In this document: positions 18,392 through 28,356 of the stretch, piece after piece
Layout: each line of letters opens with the position of its first letter
How positions within the stretch are numbered: the stretch's first letter is position 1
Source: Segetibacter sp. 3557_3
GTDB lineage: Bacteria > Bacteroidota > Bacteroidia > Chitinophagales > Chitinophagaceae
Length of the DNA: 64,000 nt
NCBI RefSeq assembly: GCF_004354985.1
Contig: NZ_SMSK01000001.1
Span: forward strand, 558,001-622,000
Reading direction: 5' to 3'
The notes under the pieces: generated by a model
Database searches by the model: none
Seen by the model: only the letters and a program-made list of their open reading frames with translations
Told to the model about the DNA's origin: nothing
Made by a program: the position numbers and the translations under genes

Positions 18392-19642
18392 ATGCCTTAT
18401 TTATTTACTTCTGAAAGCGTTTCAGAAGGCCATCCGGATAAGATAGCTGACCAGATCAGTGATGCACTTATCGACAATTTTCTAGCATTTGATCCGCAAA
18501 GTAAAGTTGCCTGCGAAACCCTTGTAACAACAGGACAGGTCGTTTTAGCAGGAGAGGTTAAAAGCAAGGCTTACCTGGATGTTCAGGAAATTGCAAGAGG
18601 GGTGATCCGGAAGATTGGCTACACTAAAAGTGAGTACATGTTTGAAGCGAATAGCTGCGGTATTCTATCTGCTATTCACGAACAATCTGGCGATATCAAT
18701 CAGGGTGTTGACAAAAAGGTAAAAGAAGAGCAAGGTGCCGGCGACCAGGGAATGATGTTTGGATATGCTACGAATGAAACCGAAGATTACATGCCCCTTG
18801 CGCTCGATCTTGCGCATAAGCTGCTGATCGAACTTGCCGCCCTTCGCCGTGAAAACAAACAAATCAAATACCTGCGTCCCGACGCAAAAAGCCAGGTGAC
18901 ACTGGAATACGATGATGACAATACGCCTGTAAGAATTGATGCTATTGTAGTCTCTACACAACACGACGATTTCGACAGCGAAGAGAAGATGCTGGAGAAA
19001 ATCAAAGCTGACATCATCAATATACTCATACCAAGAGTTAAGTCGAAGTACAAGAAGTATTCAAAGCTTTTCAATAACAACATTAAGTACCATATTAACC
19101 CAACGGGAAAGTTCGTAATTGGTGGTCCACATGGTGACACAGGCCTCACGGGACGTAAGATCATTGTTGATACTTATGGCGGTAAGGGTGCACATGGTGG
19201 TGGAGCATTCAGCGGCAAGGACCCATCTAAAGTAGATCGGAGTGCTGCTTATGCAACAAGACATATTGCGAAGAACCTGGTGGCTGCCGGACTTTGTGAT
19301 GAGGTACTTGTACAGGTGTCATATGCGATTGGGGTTGCACAACCTACCAGCGTTAACGTTAATACTTACGGAACTGCAAAGATTGATATGACAGACGGAG
19401 AGATATCAAAAATTGTAGAAACCATTTTTGATCTAAGGCCTTATTTCATTGAACAGCGACTTAAGCTGAGAACACCAATGTATAGTGAAACCGCTGCTTA
19501 TGGTCACATGGGGCGTAAGTCTGAGGTTGTTGAAAAGACCTTCATTTTGCCAAACGCGAAACCAAAGACCATGAAGGTTGAACTGTTTACATGGGAAAAG
19601 CTCGATTACGTTGGAAAAGTAAAAAAAGCTTTCGGCCTGTAA
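18392..19642 (+). CDS. metK: S-adenosylmethionine synthetase
   Basis: MetK makes S-adenosylmethionine from methionine and ATP in the cytoplasm. 416 residues from the ATG at 18392: [20 protein letters not shown] (6-25), [12 protein letters not shown] (115-126), [20 protein letters not shown] and [19 protein letters not shown], the three conserved blocks of the family. It has its own -7 box and is followed by a strong terminator, so it is a single-gene transcript. The protein is about 30 residues longer than E. coli MetK because of inserts in the central region. Confidence 0.97.
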   Translation: MPYLFTSESVSEGHPDKIADQISDALIDNFLAFDPQSKVACETLVTTGQVVLAGEVKSKAYLDVQEIARGVIRKIGYTKSEYMFEANSCGILSAIHEQSGDINQGVDKKVKEEQGAGDQGMMFGYATNETEDYMPLALDLAHKLLIELAALRRENKQIKYLRPDAKSQVTLEYDDDNTPVRIDAIVVSTQHDDFDSEEKMLEKIKADIINILIPRVKSKYKKYSKLFNNNIKYHINPTGKFVIGGPHGDTGLTGRKIIVDTYGGKGAHGGGAFSGKDPSKVDRSAAYATRHIAKNLVAAGLCDEVLVQVSYAIGVAQPTSVNVNTYGTAKIDMTDGEISKIVETIFDLRPYFIEQRLKLRTPMYSETAAYGHMGRKSEVVEKTFILPNAKPKTMKVELFTWEKLDYVGKVKKAFGL

Positions 19643-19662
19643 ATACTACTTTAAATAACTAT

Positions 19663-19693
19663 AAAACCTCCTGCTTCAACTGGAGGTTTTTTT
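19663..19693 (+). terminator. Rho-independent terminator of metK
   Basis: AAAACCTCC and GGAGGTTTT form a 9-bp stem with a 10-base loop followed by further T residues, 20 bp after the metK stop. Confidence 0.88.
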
Positions 19694-19705
19694 ATTTGTA
19701 TTGTT

Positions 19706-20290
19706 ATGAATGAAACGGTAAATCCATGGACGATCCTCGGCGAAAAAGAAATTTATGAAAACCCGTGGATAAAAGTTACAGAATACGATGTAGTTAATCC
19801 ATCCGGTGGCAAAGGCATCTATGGTAAAGTACATTTTAAAAATAACGCCCTGGCAATAATACCCCTCGACGAAGAACTGAACACTTACCTTGTTGGGCAA
19901 TACCGGTTTCCACTTGAAAGTTACAGCTGGGAGATCCCGGAAGGCGGTGGCTTGGCGGGGGAGGACTCACTTGAATCGGCAAAACGTGAGCTCAGGGAGG
20001 AGACAGGACTGGTTGCAACGCAATGGACCAGGCTGATGGACTTTCACTTATCTAACTCAGTTTCTGATGAAAAAGGAATCATCTACCTCGCGACTGGTTT
20101 AGAACAAAAAGAAGCCATGCCCGAAGAGACTGAACAATTAGTCGTAAAAAAAGTGCCTTTTGGCGAAGCTTACAAAATGGTAGAAGACGGGATTATCACT
20201 GACTCCCTCGCTGTTGCTGCATTACAAAGAGTAAAAATAATGATGTTACAAGGCAATCTGCCAATCCAAAAGCAAGTCAAGCACGATTAA
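19706..20290 (+). CDS. NUDIX hydrolase, ADP-ribose pyrophosphatase-like
   Basis: 194 residues with a complete Nudix box from G80 to L102 (G-x5-E-x7-RELREETGL), preceded by the YRFPLESYSWEIPEGGG segment typical of ADP-sugar pyrophosphatases. The family splits ADP-ribose and related ADP-sugars to AMP and a sugar phosphate. The ATG lies only 12 bp after the metK terminator, so promoter and leader must overlap that element. No clear -7 box was found. Confidence 0.86.
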   Translation: MNETVNPWTILGEKEIYENPWIKVTEYDVVNPSGGKGIYGKVHFKNNALAIIPLDEELNTYLVGQYRFPLESYSWEIPEGGGLAGEDSLESAKRELREETGLVATQWTRLMDFHLSNSVSDEKGIIYLATGLEQKEAMPEETEQLVVKKVPFGEAYKMVEDGIITDSLAVAALQRVKIMMLQGNLPIQKQVKHD

Positions 20291-20424
20291 AGCCCAGTTG
20301 CAAATTAAACCACTTCCGGCTTCCTTGAAGAGGCTGCTATCATTGCCTGGTGCAATGGATATCCGCTCAATTAAAACAATGCCTAACTACTTGTGCCTGC
20401 CACAAACAAAATTAATTTTACAAC

Positions 20425-21213
20425 ATGAATTTTCGCAACCAGGCTCATAAGCCAAGGCCAAAAAAGAATACGCTGGTAATTGGAAGATTGAAGGTGATTG
20501 AAGCAATTCAAAATGGGGTTCAACTCGAAAAGATCTATCTCGTAAGCACTGTTCATGGAGACACCATTGACGAAGTTAAACGGCTTGCATTGGAATACCA
20601 GGTACCCATTAATAAAGTGCCTGTAGCTAAGCTGAATGGCTTTAACATCAGTAATCATGAAGGTTGTGTGGCGGTACTCTCTAAAGTGCAATACCAGGAC
20701 CTTCAGCAAGTTATTTCATTCGTGTTTGACAAAGGAGAGGTGCCTTTGTTTCTTTTGTTAGATGGTATAACCGATGTTCGTAACATAGGGGCAATTGCAC
20801 GTACAGCATATTGCTCCGGGGTCCACGCCCTGATCATACCAGACAAGGGTGTAGGCGCACTAAACGAGGACGCGGTGTTTACATCAGCAGGCGCCCTTGA
20901 ACAAATCGCTGTTTGCCGGGTAAGTAGCCTGGTCAAAGCAGTTGAAGACCTTCATCTAAATGGGATCAAAGTATACGCCAGCGAAATGAAAGCAGATAAA
21001 AATGTATTTGATCTTCCGCTGTTCGAACCGTCAGCTATCGTAATGGGCAGCGAGGATAAAGGCATTCAGCCTGCGCTTAGCAAAGCATGTGATGAGCGTT
21101 TTAAGGTGCCTATGATGACCGACTTCGAGTCGCTGAATGTATCAGTTGCTACGGGGATGATATTGTATGAATCAATCAAACAACGGCTTACCACCGCAGC
21201 ATCCGGTAGTTGA
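20425..21213 (+). CDS. rlmB: 23S rRNA (guanosine-2'-O)-methyltransferase RlmB-like (SpoU family)
   Basis: 262-residue SpoU-class methyltransferase with an N-terminal substrate-binding domain (about residues 17-90; VIGRLKVIEAI) and a trefoil-knot SAM domain. The motifs are LLLDGITDVRNIGAIARTA (N120, R126), IVMGSEDKGIQPALSKACD and VPMMTDFESLNVSVATGM. RlmB methylates G2251 of 23S rRNA. Close relatives modify other rRNA or tRNA sites, so the exact target is by family only. Confidence 0.88.
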   Translation: MNFRNQAHKPRPKKNTLVIGRLKVIEAIQNGVQLEKIYLVSTVHGDTIDEVKRLALEYQVPINKVPVAKLNGFNISNHEGCVAVLSKVQYQDLQQVISFVFDKGEVPLFLLLDGITDVRNIGAIARTAYCSGVHALIIPDKGVGALNEDAVFTSAGALEQIAVCRVSSLVKAVEDLHLNGIKVYASEMKADKNVFDLPLFEPSAIVMGSEDKGIQPALSKACDERFKVPMMTDFESLNVSVATGMILYESIKQRLTTAASGS

Positions 21214-21326
21214 ACCTTAACCTTCCTGGACATTCAATCTAAAGGCTTCCATAGCAATGTCATTTAAACAACTTGCTAGCCGAGGCCTGGTAGGCTAACC
21301 TAACGCAAAACCGAAGACCCAACAAC

Positions 21327-22199
21327 ATGAATACAGCCCTGTCCAGCCCTGAAATCACCCTTGTGGAATGTCCACGTGATGCAATGCAAGGCTGGCCCCG
21401 TTTGATTTCTACCGAACAGAAAGTAGCTTATATAGATGCGTTGTTGAAAGTCGGCTTCGATGTTTTGGATTGCGGGAGCTTTGTGTCGGCAAAGGCGATA
21501 CCCCAAATGGCAGATACCAGGGAAGTGTTGTCGAGGTTAACCATGGGGGATAGTAAAACAAAGTTATTGGTCATTGTAGCGAATCTTAGGGGAGCAGAAG
21601 ACGCCGTTCAAGTTAATGAGGTCAGCTATCTCGGGTTTCCGCTATCCGTTTCTGAGACCTTTCAACAGTTAAATACAAAAAGCTCAATCAGGCAAAGCCT
21701 TGCTATGTTGGAGAGCATGAAGGAACTTTGCGATCGTAATGCAAAGGAGCTTGTTGTTTATATGAGCATGGGTTTTGGTAACCCGTACGGTGATGCTTAC
21801 AGTTCACACATATTACTGGAATGGATCAAAGAGGTTGTATCACTCGGAATACAAACGATTTCTCTTGCAGACACCGTTGGTATTGCAGATCCTTCGTTGG
21901 TAAAAACCGTCGTACAGGATGTGTTGGGAACCTGGCCCAATAAACACTTTGGTGTTCACCTGCACTCAACCCCCGACGGGATCGAAGATAAACTTGCGGC
22001 AGCTCTTGAAGCAGGTTGTACCAGGTTCGATGGGGCTTTAATGGGAATCGGTGGCTGTCCCATGTCAAACAACCCATTGGTTGGAAATATGAACACTGAA
22101 GTGATGATCAGCTACCTGCAACAACGGAAGCTTAAGCCCAACCTGGATATGAGCGCGTTTAAAGCGTGCCTCACTTTGGCAAAAGACATTTTTAAGTAA
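21327..22199 (+). CDS. Hydroxymethylglutaryl-CoA lyase-like enzyme
   Basis: 290-residue TIM-barrel lyase of the HMGL-like family. It has LVECPRDAMQGWPRLIST (residues 12-29; the usual EVGPRDGLQ region), FDVLDCGSFVSAKAIPQMAD, the metal site VHLHSTPDG and the C-terminal active-site loop MGIGGCPMSNNPLVGNMNTE. HMG-CoA lyase cleaves HMG-CoA to acetoacetate and acetyl-CoA in leucine breakdown. The next gene follows after 11 bp, suggesting a two-gene operon. Confidence 0.85.
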   Translation: MNTALSSPEITLVECPRDAMQGWPRLISTEQKVAYIDALLKVGFDVLDCGSFVSAKAIPQMADTREVLSRLTMGDSKTKLLVIVANLRGAEDAVQVNEVSYLGFPLSVSETFQQLNTKSSIRQSLAMLESMKELCDRNAKELVVYMSMGFGNPYGDAYSSHILLEWIKEVVSLGIQTISLADTVGIADPSLVKTVVQDVLGTWPNKHFGVHLHSTPDGIEDKLAAALEAGCTRFDGALMGIGGCPMSNNPLVGNMNTEVMISYLQQRKLKPNLDMSAFKACLTLAKDIFK

Positions 22200-22210
22200 A
22201 AACTGCAGCT

Positions 22211-23203
22211 ATGAAATTCATGCTCGATGTCAATATAAAAGAACCATCGAACAAGATCAACTACCAGGATGGCATATTGATCGTAGGTTCCTGCTTTACT
22301 GAACATATTGGTGGTCGGTTGCTCGACTATAAATTCAGGGTGCTTCAGAATCCAAGCGGTATTTTGTTTGATCCGTTAAGCGTTTGCTCCAGCTTAAATG
22401 CTTATCTCACAAATGAACCTTTGGATGGTTCGGAATTGTATTATCTGAATGAACTCTGGCACAGCTGGGATCATCATTCTTCGTTCTCAGGGCAAAATAA
22501 AGAGGACGTTGTTGCGTGCATTAATGAAACCCGGGCAGTAGCCCATAAGTTTATTACACGAGCCTCCTGGATTATCATAACGCTGGGTTCATCTTTTCAC
22601 TATCGATTAAAAGAGTCTGGTAAACGCGTTGCAAATTGCCATCGGGCACCTGCACAATTATTTACAAAGGAAATGATCGGGATAAGTGAGACAACCGAAT
22701 GCCTGCAAACAACAATCGCTAATCTTAAAAAGGTAAATCCAGCTATAAATATACTGCTGACGGTTAGCCCGGTAAGACATATCAGGGATGGTGTCGTTGA
22801 AAACAATCGAAGTAAAGCTCGCCTGATTGAATCCGTACACGACCTGGTTGAAAACAACAGCAACCTGCATTATTTTCCTGCTTACGAAATTATGGTTGAT
22901 GTGCTTCGCGACTACAGGTTTTATGATATCGACCTTGTGCATCCAAATTATGCCGGAACAGAATATGTGTTTGAGCAATTTCGCGACCACTTTATAGATC
23001 CGGCAAGTGTAGCCGTAATGGAAAAAATCAAACAGGTTACCACCGGCTGCAAACACCGGCCATTTCAACCAAATACAATGGCCCACCGTGCTTTTCTTTC
23101 AAATACAATGTCGAAATTGAAGGAAATATCCGCGACTAATCCGGACATAGATTTCAACGACGAGGACGCCTACCTGAAACGGGCGTTAGAAGACTTTTCG
23201 TGA
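22211..23203 (+). CDS. GSCFA domain protein (SGNH-like hydrolase)
   Basis: 330-residue protein with the family-naming motif GSCFTEHIG (residues 26-34) and a C-terminal YDIDLVHPNYAGTEYVF segment whose Asp and His match the catalytic dyad of SGNH/GDSL hydrolases. Related domains include sialate O-acetylesterases and polysaccharide acyl-esterases, but the substrate of bacterial GSCFA proteins is not known. No signal peptide is visible. It is 11 bp downstream of the HMG-CoA lyase-like gene. Confidence 0.87.
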   Translation: MKFMLDVNIKEPSNKINYQDGILIVGSCFTEHIGGRLLDYKFRVLQNPSGILFDPLSVCSSLNAYLTNEPLDGSELYYLNELWHSWDHHSSFSGQNKEDVVACINETRAVAHKFITRASWIIITLGSSFHYRLKESGKRVANCHRAPAQLFTKEMIGISETTECLQTTIANLKKVNPAINILLTVSPVRHIRDGVVENNRSKARLIESVHDLVENNSNLHYFPAYEIMVDVLRDYRFYDIDLVHPNYAGTEYVFEQFRDHFIDPASVAVMEKIKQVTTGCKHRPFQPNTMAHRAFLSNTMSKLKEISATNPDIDFNDEDAYLKRALEDFS

Positions 23204-23261
23204 AATAGGAGGGCAGGCGTATTTTACAAAAAGGCATCGCTTCAAACAATAAATGCCAATA

Positions 23262-23306
23262 AAAAAAATGGTGTACAAAGGGGCGTATATCGCCCCATTG
23301 TACACC
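23262..23306 (-). terminator. Strong hairpin terminator downstream of glf
   Basis: GGTGTACAAAGGGGCG and CGCCCCATTGTACACC (23270-23306) pair over 16 positions with one mismatch and a 5-base loop. On the minus strand the stem is followed by a run of T residues, so it should stop the glf transcript. It may also stop plus-strand transcription from the GSCFA gene. Confidence 0.82.
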
Positions 23307-23400
23307 AACGGGTTTATTGAACTTAATTTCAGATATTAACCATAAGTGAAATCACTCAAATGATTTTACTTACTTCAACGAGCAATTAAGCTTAAGTTGT

Positions 23401-24543
23401 TTATCCTCTTGACTCAAGAATACGCTCATCATCCGTAGTAAGTTTCGGAATGTCGGTTTGCATAATCTTTTTAAAAGTAGTGAGTGCCTGTGCAACTACC
23501 TGGTCCATGTTGTAGTACTTGTATGTTGCGAGTCGTCCTACAAAATAAGTATTGCTTAACTGGCTTGCAAGTGCTGCATACTTCTTGTACAATTGATCGT
23601 TTTCCGGACGTGGTACAGGATAGTAAGGATCGCCGGCTGCTTCAGGGAACTCGTACACTAAAGTTGTTTTCTCATGCTTCTGCCCGGTAAGGTGTTTAAA
23701 TTCTGTAATCCGGGTGAATGCATAATCATTAGGGTAGTTGATTGTTCCGGTTTCCTGGAAAGTTTCTTTATCGAGTGTTTCAAATTTGAACCTTAATGAA
23801 CGATAAGGAAGTTTGCCGTAACGATAATCAAAGTATTCATCAACTGGTCCGGTGAAGATGAGTTTTTTATAAGCGATCTCATTAATCACTTCCTGGTAGT
23901 TCGTGTTCAACATGATCTTGATGTTTGAATGTGACAACATTTTTTCAAACATCTTCGTATAACCATGTAACGGCATTGCCTGGAAGGTATCAGTAAAATA
24001 ACGATCATCTTTGTTTGTGCGGGTTGGGACACGTGCAGTAACTGATGCATCCAATTGAGATGGATCGAGCGCCCACTGCTTACGTGTATACCCTTTAAAG
24101 AATTTCTCGTATAGTTCGCGGCCAACTTTACTTACAACCACATCTTCCGAAGTTTTAACAGGGTACACCTTTTCTGCACGCTCTTCAAGGAAGCTTTCCA
24201 TTTGAAGACTGTTGATGTTGATCCCGTAGTATTTGTTGATCGTGTTAAGATTGATCGGGATGGGCAACAATTGTCCGTCAACGTGTGCCAGTACTTTATG
24301 TTGGTAATTTCTCCATGCGGTATACCTTGACAAATAGTTAAAAACCTCTTCACTGTTCGTATGAAAAATGTGAGGGCCATATTTGTGTATCAATATTCCA
24401 TCTTCATTATAATAATCATAAGCATTCCCACCGATATGATTTCTCTTATCAATAATTAAAACGCGTTTGTTTCCCACAGTAGCCAATCTTTCTGCTAATA
24501 CGCTTCCGGCGAATCCTGCTCCAACAATTAGGTAATCGTACAT
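23401..24543 (-). CDS. glf: UDP-galactopyranose mutase
   Basis: Glf is a flavoprotein that isomerises UDP-galactopyranose to UDP-galactofuranose. The 380-residue protein has the FAD-binding start YDYLIVGAGFAGSVLAERLA, RVLIIDKRNHIGGNAYD, KYGPHIFHTN, KFFKGYTRKQWALDPSQL, TFQAMPLHGYTKMFE and YFVGRLATYKYYNMDQVV. It lies 10 bp after the glycosyltransferase gene on the same strand and a terminator follows, so the two are probably one transcript. A galactofuranose-containing glycan is implied; its nature is unknown. Confidence 0.96.
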   Translation of the reverse strand: MYDYLIVGAGFAGSVLAERLATVGNKRVLIIDKRNHIGGNAYDYYNEDGILIHKYGPHIFHTNSEEVFNYLSRYTAWRNYQHKVLAHVDGQLLPIPINLNTINKYYGININSLQMESFLEERAEKVYPVKTSEDVVVSKVGRELYEKFFKGYTRKQWALDPSQLDASVTARVPTRTNKDDRYFTDTFQAMPLHGYTKMFEKMLSHSNIKIMLNTNYQEVINEIAYKKLIFTGPVDEYFDYRYGKLPYRSLRFKFETLDKETFQETGTINYPNDYAFTRITEFKHLTGQKHEKTTLVYEFPEAAGDPYYPVPRPENDQLYKKYAALASQLSNTYFVGRLATYKYYNMDQVVAQALTTFKKIMQTDIPKLTTDDERILESRG

Positions 24544-24553
24544 ATGTTATAAT

Positions 24554-25732
24554 TTAAGATGTAAATGATTTGGTTTGTAATGTTCTGGTCAATTCCTGCA
24601 TCATATTCTCGAACGTCAGGCTCCAGGATTGCTGTGTCAAAAATTCGTCTACGCGGGTTAGCCATTCCTCCCTGTCAGCACTTAATTGGCGTTCAGCTGC
24701 GTCTACAAAGCCCTGTGCATCGGCTGCGATCTCAACGTAATTTTGTTCGCCATATGGGTTAACAACGTCTTTGATCGGGGTTGAAATAACCGGTATACCT
24801 GCCGCCAGGTATTCCGGGGTCTTAGTAGGACTGATGAACCTTGTTGCATCATTAAGCATAAAAGGTATCAGCGCAATGTCCCATCCGGAAAGATAAGATG
24901 GAAGTTGGTCATAAGTTTTTCCACCCAGGAAGTGAATATTTGGAAGTTTAGGCAAAGTAGACGGATCTATCTTTACGACAGGTCCAAGTAAAACAAGTTG
25001 CCACTCAGGTCTTAATTCTGCTATGCCTTTGATAAGGTCAATGTCAAATCGTTCATCGATGACACCGTAAAAACCTAATCTCGGACCACCGATGCTTTCC
25101 TGGTCCGTGGGCTGTTCTTTATTTGTTCTCGCTTGTTCAAAGTGCTTTTTATCAATACTACTTGGAAACGGAAATATGTTGTCATGAAGGTGTTTCTTCG
25201 CCTGGTACAAACTGTGACCACCAGTAAAAACAATATCAGCTCTGCTAAGCAGTAAATCCTCCAGTTCACGCAATTGCTTAGGGGCATTCTTAAACATCGA
25301 AAGCTCATCCATACAATCATAAATCGTGAGCGCCGGTGTGTATTGACGACTAAAACTCAACGCCATTGGAGTATAATACCAGAAGATCATATCCGACAAG
25401 TCTTTGCCATCTAAAAACTTGTCAAGCATCTTTTTAAGTTGCTTGTCGTTTTCCTCGTTTGAGTTCCCGGGCTTCAGGTGAGGAGCAACAACCCATAAGC
25501 TATCTTCCTGAACAGTAAACGTGAGATAAGGGTCAGCTTTGGCGTCAAAGTAAGGTTCTTCGACAAAATAAACGTTGAATAATGTGGCGTACCTGGTAAG
25601 CAGATGTTGAGGTCTTTGATAAACAAAGTTCCATCGCAAATGAGAGAAGCATATCAGTGTTGAGGGAAGTCTTGGATCATTGTCATCGTTTAGTAGATTT
25701 TGTTTTTTTAAATTGCTTTCGATAGCCTCCAT
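24554..25732 (-). CDS. GT-B glycosyltransferase next to glf
   Basis: 392-residue glycosyltransferase. It starts with a short acidic leader, then ICFSHLRWNFVYQRPQHLLTRY (residues 28-49), a start typical of a glycosyltransferase subgroup that sits beside glf. Further on are YDCMDELSMF, the C-terminal domain segment LGFYGVIDERFDIDLIKGIA and KTPEYLAAGIPVISTPIKDVV, the nucleotide-sugar site. Being cotranscribed with glf, it could be a galactofuranosyltransferase, but this is inference. The C-terminal EX7E motif of GT4 is not intact. Confidence 0.82.
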   Translation of the reverse strand: MEAIESNLKKQNLLNDDNDPRLPSTLICFSHLRWNFVYQRPQHLLTRYATLFNVYFVEEPYFDAKADPYLTFTVQEDSLWVVAPHLKPGNSNEENDKQLKKMLDKFLDGKDLSDMIFWYYTPMALSFSRQYTPALTIYDCMDELSMFKNAPKQLRELEDLLLSRADIVFTGGHSLYQAKKHLHDNIFPFPSSIDKKHFEQARTNKEQPTDQESIGGPRLGFYGVIDERFDIDLIKGIAELRPEWQLVLLGPVVKIDPSTLPKLPNIHFLGGKTYDQLPSYLSGWDIALIPFMLNDATRFISPTKTPEYLAAGIPVISTPIKDVVNPYGEQNYVEIAADAQGFVDAAERQLSADREEWLTRVDEFLTQQSWSLTFENMMQELTRTLQTKSFTS

Positions 25733-25923
25733 ATATTTTGCTCAATTTTAAATTTTACCGCTTGCTATAACTATATTATCAATAACGTGCCAAAATATTA
25801 AGCAAGTTCTCCCTATGATTCATTCTAATATTTAATCTATTTGTCATAAGATAATCGATAAATATAGGTCATTTGGGGAATAAAGTTCCCAGTAGCATCT
25901 AAATAGGTTTTCAACGGCATAGC

Positions 25924-25948
25924 AAAGCCTGGCTGTGGGCCAGGCTTT
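25924..25948 (-). terminator. Hairpin between the GH1-like gene and the glycosyltransferase gene
   Basis: AAAGCCTGGC and GCCAGGCTTT form a perfect 10-bp stem with a 5-base loop, 24 bp after the GH1-like stop. The stem's own T residues are the only T run, so it is a weak terminator or attenuator. Confidence 0.5.
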
Positions 25949-25971
25949 CGTTTATGTTTTGATGTAAAAAC

Positions 25972-27180
25972 TCAAAACAAATGCACTCCATAACTTTCCT
26001 TTTCAATTACATCCTTCCACTGTTTAATCAAATTTTTATATTCTATACCAACCGGTCTTATTTTACGATCTAGATCGTATAACCCCAACGAGTTTACATT
26101 ACCCGCATCATTTCTAAGTGCACTGTCCCAGTCAACCTGGTCAGTTAAACTGTACCACGTAAAACCAGTAATGGGAACCCCGTCCATCTTTAGTCTGCAA
26201 AGATTCGCCCATTGCTTCTTTAACCAATGAACAGAAAAAGGTTCTGTTATATTGGTCTCCGTATGCATTACAGGTATCTTATAACGCCTGAAGTATTGGT
26301 GGGTGATTACATAGTAACCGAAGATTTCTCCAGATGGACTTGTACTGCCATCTGAATGAACAAGGTGCTCATTTGTGATATAATAATCATTTCCCATGAT
26401 GCAGTTACTTTTCACCTTTAACTGCTGTTTCCCAAACCATGTATACTCATCATCGCTCATGCCATTCGCCATGAGGTACTTATATACTGAAACATCTACA
26501 GAGTGACCGTATGTTAGATCAAGTGATAAGAATCTTTTCTGATTCAAAAACTCGCAAAGCGGGCGTACATTAGGGTTTTCTGCATGAAAGTATTCTGAAG
26601 ACTCACTTTGTATAAACTGTGCATCGGGCTTTACACGCATGATCGCCTGCATGGCCAATACATTTGCCTTCGAAAGGTTTTTCAATGCTGTAACAAACGC
26701 TCTGTCACTACTTTGACACTCGTTCCACCATCCATACTGCCCCGAAAACATTGCGGCAATAAAGATTTCATTTACCGGTGTATAAAATTGAAGATGGGGA
26801 TAGCGTTCTGCAAATGCAGACGCATACTCAGCAAAGTATCGCGGCCAATCGGTGTTTTGAAAATCGCCGACCCAGTCAGGAACACCAAAATGACAAAGGT
26901 CAACTATCGGGGTAATTTTTAACCGCTCCATCTCAGCGAACACATCATCCGAAAAACTCCAGTCATATTTACCTGGTGCAACGTGTACCCTGTAATACGG
27001 TGCACCATAACGAAGAAATTCAATCCCCATTTCGTTGACAAGTGCAAAATCCTCTTTCCACCTTTTATAGTGACCACACTTTTCCATCTCATCTATTCGT
27101 TTTCTGGTCCCGTCTTCAAGTTTAATCATAGGATAGCTGTTCTCTATCCCGGTTGAAAACATAAATCTGTTTTTGCTCAT
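25972..27180 (-). CDS. Glycoside hydrolase family 1-like protein
   Basis: 402-residue TIM-barrel glycosidase-like protein without a signal peptide. Landmarks are FLRYGAPYYRVHVAPGKYDWSF (N-terminal GH1 strand), PIVDLCHFGVPDWVGDF, the acid/base segment FYTPVNEIF (Glu in TPVNE) and VMHTETNITEP, where the second Glu takes the place of the GH1 nucleophile (usually TENG). It is shorter than usual GH1 enzymes (about 450). Its position upstream of a glycosyltransferase and glf suggests trimming or remodelling of a glycan. The TENG change means activity should not be assumed. Confidence 0.78.
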   Translation of the reverse strand: MSKNRFMFSTGIENSYPMIKLEDGTRKRIDEMEKCGHYKRWKEDFALVNEMGIEFLRYGAPYYRVHVAPGKYDWSFSDDVFAEMERLKITPIVDLCHFGVPDWVGDFQNTDWPRYFAEYASAFAERYPHLQFYTPVNEIFIAAMFSGQYGWWNECQSSDRAFVTALKNLSKANVLAMQAIMRVKPDAQFIQSESSEYFHAENPNVRPLCEFLNQKRFLSLDLTYGHSVDVSVYKYLMANGMSDDEYTWFGKQQLKVKSNCIMGNDYYITNEHLVHSDGSTSPSGEIFGYYVITHQYFRRYKIPVMHTETNITEPFSVHWLKKQWANLCRLKMDGVPITGFTWYSLTDQVDWDSALRNDAGNVNSLGLYDLDRKIRPVGIEYKNLIKQWKDVIEKESYGVHLF

Positions 27181-27391
27181 GTTAAGTGTGTCAGGTGGAT
27201 TATGGTTGACGAGATTACGCTTGATTAAGTATAACGTTCCGGGGGTTCAATAATGTTGCCAGAAGGACAAAATACATTCATAAAGAAGGTAAATCAATCC
27301 GTACGCAGTAAGCAAGGCTAATCATCGTTCCGGCATCACCATTATATTCAAGCCAAATCCGATAGATGAACATCTCGTGCTCAGGGTTGCG

Positions 27392-28027
27392 TCAATTCGA
27401 TATACCAACACGCTGCTTGTTAAAACTATTCTCTTCTGCTGATGTTAAAATAAAATCGGCAAGGTCGCCTGCGGAAATATGCCCGTTATTTGGTGAGGGT
27501 ACATGTTCAGCATTGGTGTGGTAATTACCATTACCATCTTCATCTTTTATGTCTGGTGCGCAAACAAATGTCCAATTGAGTACGGAGTCTTTAATGTTCA
27601 GGTAAGCTTGCAGATGTTCTTTACCTACAGGCAGATAAACTTTGGGGTATCCTGGCTTTTCCATCAACAACACGCCATTTTCATCCGTAAGCACCCCTGC
27701 GCCACCCAATGCAACAAGTCGTTCCACGCCGGCCTTTTCCATCTGCTTAGCAATGTTTTTCAATCCAAGACTCCTGGTGTGGTCTAGCCCGTCAAATGAT
27801 CCCCCAAGCACCGAGAGCACAGCATCAGAGCCCACCAATGCGTCGTATACGCTTTCCTCATCAAACACGTAGCCCTTAATTGCAAGCAGCTTATCGTTGG
27901 CATTATCTTCATCAACGAGATGATCTACATTTCTGCCGAAGGCTTTCACGTTATGGCCTTTTACAAGCGCTTTTCTTACGAGGTGTTTTCCCACCATACC
28001 GGTCGCTCCGAAAATCACGATGTTCAT
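27392..28027 (-). CDS. NAD(P)-binding NmrA/SDR-like oxidoreductase
   Basis: 211-residue atypical short-chain dehydrogenase/reductase. The glycine-rich NAD(P) site IVIFGATGMVGKHLVRKAL starts at residue 3, followed by VKAFGRNVDHLVD and DAVLSVLGGSFDG. The C-terminal part (LNWTFVCAPDIKDEDG) is like NmrA-type sugar-nucleotide or flavin reductase-like proteins (BLVRB group). I chose the ATG at 28027 because it starts directly before the Rossmann strand; the open frame to 28060 adds 11 residues. The substrate is unknown. Confidence 0.82.
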   Translation of the reverse strand: MNIVIFGATGMVGKHLVRKALVKGHNVKAFGRNVDHLVDEDNANDKLLAIKGYVFDEESVYDALVGSDAVLSVLGGSFDGLDHTRSLGLKNIAKQMEKAGVERLVALGGAGVLTDENGVLLMEKPGYPKVYLPVGKEHLQAYLNIKDSVLNWTFVCAPDIKDEDGNGNYHTNAEHVPSPNNGHISAGDLADFILTSAEENSFNKQRVGISN

Positions 28028-28356
28028 ATAATTGAATTTGTTGTTTAAGGATGTAAACATAGTAACTGGTAAGGAGCGGCCTGCCCTTTACCACACAAGC
28101 AAAACTTGTTTATTGCACGCCCAAACGCACAATGTACCTCAATTATCTACGGTAACCCTGCGAATCGCAGGCCTAGGTCAATACGAACCATTATCACTTT
28201 AAAATATAGATACCAACCAATACCCGGGCCCAATGTTCAGCACCCCTTCGATTTCTGATCCATTCATAAGCTAGCTTTAAGGCATATCACATCTTCAAAG
28301 ACTTGAATAAAAGACCATGAATTCCGGCACAAGAAAAGCACCGTTCTTTAACCTGG

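Noticed and set aside
20291-20424. Possible RNA gene between NUDIX and rlmB
   Set aside because: No fold, box or conserved element was visible; it is plain leader DNA.
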